Source: Cristatella mucedo (Eukaryota > Bryozoa > Phylactolaemata > Cristatellidae). Taken from it: a DNA stretch of 64,000 bases. How positions within the stretch are numbered: the stretch's first letter is position 1; the number at the start of each line of letters is the position of its first letter. The notes below the pieces were generated by a model. It saw only the letters and a list, made by a program, of their open reading frames with translations, was not told the origin of the DNA and did no database searches. Made by a program: the position numbers and the translations under genes. Shown in pieces: positions 48,061-58,513 of the stretch. The stretch lies in NCBI GenBank assembly GCA_009760855.2, contig WPIO01000038.1:2715001-2779000 (forward strand). The letters run 5' to 3'.

Positions 48061-49413
48061 ATCTCATGAAAAAAAGAGGACAGGTGAAGCTTAGGAGGTA
48101 TTATGCTTTGCCTGCGTACCTGTGCATGCTTCGGTGCAAGTTACTAACCAGGAGGCACACTAACCAGGGTCCCGAGTGTCGTCGTCACATGGTATGCTTT
48201 GGCATGCTTGACTAAGCACGGTGCACCGATGTCTGTGTATGATTTGGCTTTCACCGCCTGTCACCTCGGTCGCTATTAACTCTTGCTTATTGCTGCTCTT
48301 GTAGGTAATTGTAAAGCACCTGGATAGCTATGTGGTTCTCGTAGGCACTATACATAAGACCTATCTATTGTTATTTATTATTTAGAAAGCAGCACCCTTT
48401 CTATGCAATTTCGCGGCCATGCAAATTCAACGCTGCCTTCTAGTTGCTCGCCACAGCGGTACTAATTATTTCATTATTCTCTACAGCGAAAGTAAGCATA
48501 TCTGCTACTGCATCTCAGCCCGCCTAGGGCTAGAAGCACATGCGCGGGCGTCACTCGTTAGTAGATGTAGCTAGGCAGGTAGAGAGGCCCACTAAAGGAT
48601 AACCACTCGATTAATTTCATATCGAAATCCCATCATGGTTTAAGATAAAACTATACAGGTAGAGCGGCCGCCTAAATGATACCTTCTAATTTAATTTCAC
48701 ATCTCGATTCCACCATAATTTAGAAGTACTGCTGAGAAAGATGGGTAATACTGTACTTTTGATGTTTGAAGAATCTTCGTGGTAGGCAACATCTGCAACT
48801 CTTGTATTTGATTTCAAGCTCAAATACCCGGCTACTTCAAGCTCACGCTAATTGTTGCAGGCCTGTTTGGGCTATCATGTAACTATAAGCTTGGGCTGTC
48901 AAACACGTCAAGAAGAACCCGGATGAAGCAGACGTAGGTCTACCACTTGAACGGCCCCGACCAGAGTCAGCCGGAAAGGAAGTGTGAAGGTTATTGTATA
49001 TTTAGCAACAAATAACCGAAGATAGCTGTGCCGAAGACACCGATAACTTTACAAACTGTCAAAAAAGCGAACAGGTAGAAATGACTACCACAAAAAACAG
49101 CATAATTAAGCAATTACTAGCAGCGACATAGCCTATGACTACATTGCAGCCGAGAATTCCTCAATAGCCAATGAGCTGCACTCCGGACTATATATCACGA
49201 ATACTACTTAGGGTACTGGCTGTAGGCAAAAGTGCCTCTGCAGTTATGCACACCCATCAAGCAGCTGGCCTAATCCAAACGCCAAACAGCAGTTAAGAAA
49301 ATCAATGGCACAGCCATTCTGAGTAGGAATACAACCAAAACAAAAGTACAGACAAACAACAAGTTATCTGTGCACGACAAGTCGCACACCAGCAACTAGG
49401 GAGGTGCGCTTTT
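48060..49413. other. Region downstream of VKOR, nothing coding recognised
   Basis: A LINE/SINE tail-like remnant (taaagcacctggatagctatgtggttctcgtagg) is at about 48308-48360. The rest is AT-rich and probably includes the VKOR 3' UTR. Confidence 0.4.
48374..48379 (-). terminator. Candidate polyadenylation signal of VKOR
   Basis: TTTATT on the plus strand reads AATAAA on the minus strand, about 1 kb after the VKOR stop. ATTAAA-type variants occur nearer, so the choice is a guess. Confidence 0.2.
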
Positions 49414-49631
49414 TCATTGAGCTTTCTTCTTAAGCTCAACGCGAGTCAGATGGCGATACCTCAGCACGTTATTGATTAGGACAAGAAAGTTAATGACGTA
49501 CACGGTGACGCACAGTAAGCAGACATCACGAAGCACGAAGAACAGAATGTAGGACAGGTAAATCGTCGATACATTGGCAAGTACTGACAAAGTCAGCTGG
49601 ACGTTGACGGCTACACTGGAATGCACTAGTT
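49414..49631 (-). CDS. VKORC1-like: VKOR exon 3: helices 3-4, CxxC and C-terminus
   Basis: The minus-strand acceptor is gttgtag. It encodes two hydrophobic helices containing [15 protein letters not shown], with the redox CLLC at residues 131-134, and ends VELKKKAQ with stop. It is separated from exon 2 by 10.7 kb. Confidence 0.93.
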
Positions 49632-51228
49632 CTACAACGAACACAGTTTCTTCATTAAAAAACTAGGTAGTACAAACTACAACTATAGGCGATGAAGAAA
49701 CACGTCGTGATTAATACAAATTGATGGAAATAAATACTTATTAATATATATATATATATATATATATACACAAATAAGTATATATAGGGCTGGGCGAAAC
49801 AATTCCACCCAACCTAGAAATCGCAGATTTTTCATATCGTCGCAGATATTTTAACCGAAGATATTTCAGTGTTCCATGGACTGCTGACAGACACAATTTC
49901 ACTAGAGCATAGGATTTGCACGCGTTAGCAATATTTGCGCCACGCCACGCTAGATACAGCCTTTGTTTTCTTACAGGGTACAACAAGCTGGATGAGCTAA
50001 ACTGCTTTTACAGCATCTTCTCGGGTAATTTCTGGCTTTTGACATGGTCACTATTCTTAATGGCTACTATTTTGTCGCACTTCTAAGTAAGATTTACAAG
50101 ATGTATCAAGCCTGCAACCCCTATTTAACAATGTATGTCAACAACCTTATAGAGAATTTTTTCAGATATCGTCATAAGTTCAAAGTTCATGCTATTTTGA
50201 GCATGCTCAACCATAGGCTTGATATGGCCAATGACTGAAGGAAAACCATCCAACAGTGTTTTCAGATAAACAAGTTTAAGAATATTTTTAAAATTATTTC
50301 CCAGGTCTTAGCTCGTACACTTTGCTGAATTCACGCATTAAATTAAACTATCTTCCATAACTTCAATGAATGCTCTCTAATGTATGCAAATCACGATGAT
50401 TCTGGCACCTCAGGTGCTTGCAAAGACTAAAAAAGAAGTTGTATACGCCCTCCAGCTCTTTTTTCATCAGGAAACCTAGGTGGCTTGTTTTTCGCTATAA
50501 CTGCACTACCGATCTCTTGCATAGTATCGAACCCGGTCTGGCCTACGTCTGCACATGCACAAAACTAGATGTCTCAAACCTTTAGCGTTCCCGAGCTTGT
50601 GCCAGACACTGCCTTTGAGATGCCTTTTTCCAAAGGAGGATACCTGGCATCCAAAAATCTTAACTCCGAAGTGATGATCTGATGATCTGCTACCAAAAAC
50701 TTCACCTGAGAACAGCATTTGTTTCCGAACCCATCTGAAACAGCCAAACAAGCTAATTGTGCACGTTTTTAGTACCTAGTAGGTCAGTGGTTCTCAATCT
50801 TCCTAATGCTGCGACCCTTTAATACAGTTCATGTTGTGACGACCCCTAACCATAAAATTATTGTGTGCGAAATGTGGAAATGCATGTTTTCAGATGGTCT
50901 TAGGCGACCCCTGTAAAAGGGTCGTTCGATCCCCAAAGGGGTCGTGACCCCCAGGTTGAGAACCACCGTAGTAGGCTAACCGAGGCGGCATGGTGCACAA
51001 TTTGCTACATTAATAGTTTCTCATATAAATAGTACCTTATAGTATTAATTTTTTGGCCACGATTTTTCGGTGACTCCAAGGGTCCGTGGATTTTTCGGGC
51101 AAGTACTCAACGCAAACGCACACACATACCTAAAAACACACACACGTGATGCGAATATGCATGCAAACGGGATATATATATATATGTATATATATATACT
51201 GCAAAAAGATATGCAATGTGCATATGCA

Positions 51229-51268
<40 letters not shown>

Positions 51269-54200
51269 AAAAAAGTATTTGAATGTTTGCTCGATTAAGA
51301 GCTTTTCCTAACCCTGGCTGGACTAGAGTCATGATGTGGTTTCCGGCAGCTAATTATTGGTTACCCAACCACGAATTGCCACGACAGCAGAGCAATTTAT
51401 GGTTGATACGCACCAAGTAGGACAAATGGAGGCTAAGGCAAGAATTGAGTATCCAAAAAGACCTTATATCCTATAATAATAATAACAATTCATTTGTATA
51501 GCACCCTAAGTAAATCTGTTCAGGAGCTTCACATACATCACGGGTTCGAGCCCATGACTTCGGTCATCAAACAGTCACCTCGATCTTGGTCGAGGCGAGC
51601 ATCTTAACCACTTGGCCAAACCAGTGTGGCATTTGTCAGCCAATGCCAAAACCATAAGGTTACAAACAAAGCTGGATTTGTATAGCCAGCCTGTTGAGCA
51701 TTATTTATTTTCGCTGGAAAAGCCCACCAGTCATGTCGCAAAATTGTCAAGGTTCGTGAGGAGTAAAACTGTGGTACTATTGAGGCTAAATACAAGTATG
51801 GTCAAATTTCGACTACTCTACCAACCCACACCAAAAAGCACCGTTTTGTATTTCGTGAGAAAGGTCGAGGAGACTGAAAGCCCTGATAATGCAACTCACT
51901 GCTTACTGGCCTACCGGCATGTGCGATCAGGCGATTGCAGCTGGTGCAAAACTCCGCAGCTAGGCTTGTCTGTCGTGAGCGTCACAGTTGCCACATTACA
52001 CCACTTCTCGCCGACCTGCACTGGCTACCAGTCAAGCAACGGATCGACTTCAAGGTTTTGTCGCTCACTTTTAGGTCACTTCATTCTTTGGCTCCAGCCT
52101 ATCTCTCAGATATACTGCCCCATCAGGCCAAGCATCGTACCACTCGCTTTTCGGAATCCAACAGTTTACAAATACCTCGTACAAACCTCAAATCCTTTGG
52201 AGACCGTGGATTTAGTTCGTATGATCCCAAAGCCTGGAACTCACTCCCGACTTGCGTCAGAACATCCCCTGACCTGACCACATTTAAAAAGAATTTAAAA
52301 CACGCCTATTTAGGACAGCATTTAGTGGGTCCCTGTGATTCGTCCTTCACGTGCTTATGAGTGCTGACACTGTGCATGCTGCCACTAACCACATTTGCAT
52401 GCTGACCCTGTCCATGTCACCCCTAACCATTTTGTTCATTTTGTTCGTTTATCAAGCATGATATTACCCACCATCCAATTGCATTTCCCTTTGCAGCAAA
52501 TGTAAAGCGCCTAGAGAGAGATTGAGTTCTCTGGGGGCGCTTTATCAAGTGCATTATTATTATTATTATTAATGCTCCATGCTCAGGCAGGACCCATACT
52601 ACCAACGTAAAAGTCTTCTGATTCAATCATTTACACAGCCGCAGCAGCAGAGCCTTAGGGGCCTGCTGCACACCTGCTGAGAGTTCGCAATATTGACTTG
52701 CCTGCTATATCCTCAAACCCAAGACCCGGGTCGTGAAGTTCAAGCACTGTATCCCTACGCTAAGATCAGAGTGATCGAGTGATAACTTCAGTTGGAGATT
52801 AGATGACGCCGGTCTGCCTTCTTGGGTTGCAACACGAAACAACCACTTCTGCCAAGACGACAGTTTAAAGAAGCTAAAAACCCACCTCACAGCATTTCGC
52901 AGGTCTTAATGAAAAGTCCTTTGTGCAATTATGCATGAAGACACTGCGCATGTATATATCTGTAACTCCACAGTCACAAGAACTAAGTGGGTGTAATGCT
53001 GACGAGCTTTCTATAACCAACTCAAAGTATAAACAGCTTTCGGTAAACATACTATAGCCAACATACTTCATCTCACACAACTAAGAAAAAGTGAGAAGCA
53101 GAGCTGAGTCAGGAGAGCAGTCGAAGAAGTGAGTGGTGTGACAGTAGTAGCCTAGGGCAGCTCGAAAGAATGTGCCATGGTCGGCAGCAGGAGAGCAGAT
53201 GTCGTTGTGTAAGAATTGAGGAAGTGAGTTCCACAGTCTAGGACCTGCAGAGCAAAAGCAGCTGTCACCAACAGTCTTTAAGGGGAGGAATTGAACAACT
53301 AATTTATTGTCCATAGAGGAACTGAGGGCACTTGGAGGCTGAAACTGGTGAAGCAGTTCAGCTATGTATGAAGGAGCCAAGCCATGGCAGGCCCTTTGAC
53401 TAGATACGAAAACTGTTTGGTGGCATTTAACAGCAGTACAATGTTAGAGGTGATAATTATTGCTCTTTACATTGCTAAAATCAGATGGGAAAATAGTAGA
53501 AATAGAGTTTTATCGAGCGAGTTGTCACAAGAGAAATGAGCTGTTGCTACGAACGCATGTTCGCAACGCTCCTGAAGAAGAGTTTTTAGCACGTAATTTA
53601 GCACGTAACAGTAATTACTGTTACGTAATGTAAATAAAGTTCATTAATGTTACGCAATTACGCCCCAGTAATTGATGGTAGTCCTTACAAAGACGGTTAC
53701 CGCTGGTACTTTCAACTTGAAGCATTGCTAATGAGTGGCAGAAGCTGCACCGATTCAAGCAGCTTAAAACACCAGGTGACCAGGACCGCATTCAAGAATG
53801 CTAGCACATTTATAACAATTTTCCCTCTTCGAAAGCCATGAGGTGCAAAACATTAAGACCGTTGACATTGATGATGCTGCCAGAACGAAAATATCTTCCT
53901 CACCCCAGCTTCGCAATCCACCTTTCATCCTATCCTCACTAGTATAATGCTACAACACGGCTCTAGCCTACGTTTTGGACGAGCTTGCACCTCTGACTAA
54001 GCACATGTGTGACCTTACCCAGATGGCCAATGGTTGACCACGGAAATGTTATTAGTTATACAAAGTCTATGTCTACTAAGTGCAAGCTTGAGCAAGCATC
54101 ATACCAAGGTACCAGGTCTGACTGTCCATCGACACAAGAACTACTAAAGGTTAAGTCCAGCTTCTACACATATATTGTCGAATCACAGGTGCACAATCAA

Positions 54201-57200
54201 AAAATGCTGATGCCTACCACAAGCCATCTTAGTCGCTCCCACGGTAGCTTCTTGCTTAATGATCCTTGCAATGCGACCTAGCTGATCGCTTCTCTAGCTA
54301 CTTTGTCAGAGATCTACATCTAGATCTTTGTCAGAGTCTATGATCTACTATGTCCGAGTCTAGATCTTTGTCAGAGTCTAGATCATTTGTCACAGTCAGC
54401 TCTAGGTAAAATCAGAGAGTTCATCCCTAAGATACGAACATCCCCACTGGACTCATGTCCCTAAATTCCTTGCAGCACCTTAATATCTGCATTCAAGCCT
54501 GATACGAGTGATCTCCTCCTGGATGAAATCCATCTCTCAGTCGACGAAGACTACTAGTTCTCTATCCAACAGTACTCCTCCTGCGATGCATAGACCTGCT
54601 GCTGCAGCCGTGCATAACTAGCATAATAAATATGTCCTTAGCCTCGGGTTTTGTTCCTCCTCCTCTCAAGAAGGCTGTTGTTAGGCCATTAATTAAAAAT
54701 CAATACAAGACGAAGAGAAATTAAGCAACTTCCACACAGTCTCCCAAGTACCGTTCTTACTAAAGACACGAGAACAAGCAGTGGCGGAACAGCTTTATTA
54801 AAACTTTCAGAAATAATATTAATACATTTGATAAAGCGCCCTCAGAAAACTCAATCTCTTTCTAGATGCTTTACAATTACTGCAAAGGAAGCACGACCGA
54901 ATGGTTGGTGGTAGCATGCTCGATAAATTACATGAATAACATAGTTAGGGGTGAAGTGCACAGGGGACAGCATGCAAGTGTGGTTAGTGACAACATGCAA
55001 CAGTGTTAGCACGCATAAGTGCATAAAGGACGAGTCACAGGGACCCACTAAATGCTGTCACAAATAGATGCGTTTATAATTTATTTTTAAATATGGACAA
55101 GTCATGAGATGTCGTGACGCAGGTCGGGAGTGAGTTCCTGGCTTTGAGAGCATAAGAACTAACGGCACGGCCTCCTAAGGATTTGAGGTTTGTACGAGGT
55201 ATTGGTTAAACGGTTAGATTCCGAAGAGCAGGTGGTACGACACAATGAATGAACTTGAACTTATGCGACGAACTTAGCCTGGTGGGGGAGAAGATCTTAC
55301 ATGTAGGGTGGAGCCAAAGAATGAAGGGACCCGAAAGTGAGCAAAGCGATTGCGCCTGCTCGTTCTCGTGCTATGGTCTCCAGTGGCCCGGCCCAGGTGG
55401 CAGCTCTAAATAGTCAAATTGCAGTACAGCTGCCACTGCTGTCTTTATTGCAAATTAAAGCAAGCAATGCCCCACGTTTACGAACCAAATTTCAAGCGGT
55501 TGTGCATTTTCATGCTGTTGGCCCTCCAATGGCCCAGGCCAGCCAGCTCCCTAGGTAATCGAACTGCCATACAGAAGCCAGTTCCACAAAAGCATTGTGC
55601 AACTGTGGTTTCGATTCCAAATTATAGAAAACTGCTCCAGGTTTACCAACCGAGTTTCATAGCGGAGTGCATGGCCGCTGCAATGCCCCGCAATTATGGA
55701 CGATGAGCTTGATGGCTGAACCTGGATTACGAACAAAGAGCCGGCCACTGAATTAGAACCGCACGCTAATGAAATAGCCACGATAACCCGAGGCTTGTAT
55801 AATTATGATGCATGATGTATAAGCATGATGTATAATTATGTAAGAAAATTATTATTGTCTGATTTATAACCTGGCTACCATATAATAATAATAATAATAA
55901 TAAAACTATGTTCATGCTACCACTAACCACATTTGCATGCTGACCCAGTGCATGTAACCCCTAACCATGTTATTCATTTTGTTTGTTTTTCAAGCATGAT
56001 TTTACTTACTATTCTATTGCGTATCACTTTGCAGCAAATGTAAAGCGCCTAGAAAGAGATTAAGTTCTCTGAGGGCGCTTTATCAAGTGCAATATTATTA
56101 TTATTATTAATACATTTTAACCTATTGGCGAGGACCCAGGTACCTGCAAAGCCCCCCCTGCTCAAAGTGAATTAGTTATTGGTCCGTGCATTTGTGACGT
56201 CTTGTCTACACTTCTGTAACTCACTGCTTGCAAGTCTTTCTGCTTGTGCACTCGGGCACTTTAAGGCCTCTTCATTCTCGGGCTCTAGCCTACTTATCAG
56301 TACTACTACCTCTAGTGGGCATCGTACCAGCCGCTCTTCTGACCAAAGTCATTTAGCCTCAAACTGTAGACCGATGCTGCATGGCTCTCCCATTGCTAAG
56401 TAATTCCCGGTTGTCGGAGGGCCATTGCACCAGATGCTTTCGGTACCGGCCGGACCTAAAGTCGACCCTTGTTTACTGCGGTTGATCCGTTCCAGACTCT
56501 ACTGCGATACGAGAATTTCCGCGAAGTAGGATTCTATTTATAAATCGAATATTTTCGTAGTTGGAGCATCGAAAACCTGTTCATGACCCTCTAAATACAG
56601 TTTTCAGCACTATTTGAGCCCTCTGGATATGAAATAACACCATTATGGGCACCACTACACTCGTATTTACAAATATATCAGTCAGAATAAGAGAAAATAA
56701 GACATTAGACACTAAAAAGATCGTACTGTTATTATCGTAAATTTAATTACACGCGAACATTAAGGTCTTACACTGGGATAGTAAGACAGTGAACAGCACG
56801 CTCAGATTGGCTTGGTTTCACCACACCACATTTCTTGCCCACACCACACAAGGAGTGGTCGAGCTGCCGAACCTGGCGTTGAAGGGTATGCTGTGGTGCT
56901 CGAATACATAGACCTACAGACCATACGTATATTAGTTTTACTTTTTATTGTAATACGGGGGAGTATAATGGACTCAGACAACCAAGAACCCGCTGCATCA
57001 TTTTCACTATCTCGACCAACTCTTTAATGAATATGGGCGTACTGTATTTGAAAAACCTCGATAGAGAGAGTAGTGAAGCCTCGAAAGTCGAAGCGCAAAG
57101 AGGGACGACTGTATTCTCACTGGTAAGGCACTATCAACATAAGCCCACTTCAATACATTGGAAATCGTGCCTTTAGTGTGTACACCCTCAAAGCCTGGAA

Positions 57201-58482
57201 CTCACTAGTGACTGACGTCACGACATCCCTGACTTTAAGACATTAAAAATGAAGCTAAATACACGCCTGTTATTCACAGCATTTGCTAGATCCTTGATCT
57301 GTGGCCTATGCTATGTGGGCTTATACGTGCTGATGCTGCAAATGGTACTACTAAATGCAGTATATTACGCAACCATATGGTCATGCTTCCTTTGCAGTAT
57401 ATGTTAAGTCCTTTGGAAGAGATGAAGTTCTCTCAAGATTCTATACAAATAATGTATTATTATTATTATTATTATTATTAAAACTGAATTCCTTCAGTCC
57501 AACCAACGCAAAGCCCCTCTAGCGCCCTGCCAGAAGCTCGATGCCCTTGCATCGTTCTCTCTTGCCCAGGCAGGCTCGAGTGTCTCTGCCGAGCCAAATG
57601 ACTCCAGAAGCGGTTGCCAGTCCCGGTCGATAGAGTGGTAGTGCGAGAGCTCTGCCAGATGGCATGCTGCCTGCCCGTAGGGGGGAGGAGGCCACCACTT
57701 CAGCCTCTTCTTCCACGCCCTGCGCTAGAGTGGTGGCCTGGGTTTGGTCCCCCTCTGCCAGAACGTAAACATCCTTCGAGTCAATCAGGCCTCATGCAGA
57801 ATGTTGTCCTCTCCGGATATGACGGGCTGCTACCATTGCCCAGGAGGGCCTCGATGGGGCAATCAGAGTAATCAAGGGTACCTCCTCGGACGAGGCTTGA
57901 TGACGAACACACTAGCAGGCAGCAGCTAAACGTAGGAGGCATACACTAAAGCGATTATCAGAGCACAGGACGGCAAAAGCCGACGGCAAAAGCTGGTATG
58001 AGGTGCACTGGCTGGCGGCAGCAGCAAGTGCTGACAGCGACCGCAAGTGGCTGGAGTGTGCACGAGGGGGGCGGGGGCCGGCGCTTGGCAACAGGTGCGA
58101 GCAAGCAGCCGACAGGAGCGCCCCTGATTATTCGTGCCCAAGTCTGGCAGCAGCGTGCACGCTGCACGAAGCGCTAAACGAAGGACGGCATCGAGGGCCA
58201 ACATCGGCGAGGGCTACGAGTGTCGAAGAGTATCAACGATTCAAAGCATCAACGGAGCATCACCTACTCCTCGTGCCGGAGCTCATGACAGAAGAAGCGA
58301 TATACAGCCAATGGTGGCTTGATTGAGGATGTCAATCAAGCCCAGAGGGCACCACGACCAGAGCGTGTGGCCATGCGACATCAGCTAACTCGGTGGCGGC
58401 CGCTGCCTCCGCACAGCAGCGGTGGCGACGACGAACGGCCGCGCTGAAAGGCGGCCAGCGACGGACCGCCGACCGACGCAGC

Positions 58483-58513
<31 letters not shown>

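Noticed and set aside
49787-49900. Left end of another hAT element (gggctgggcgaaac)
   Set aside because: The start resembles common hAT ends, but I find no matching inverted end or target duplication downstream.
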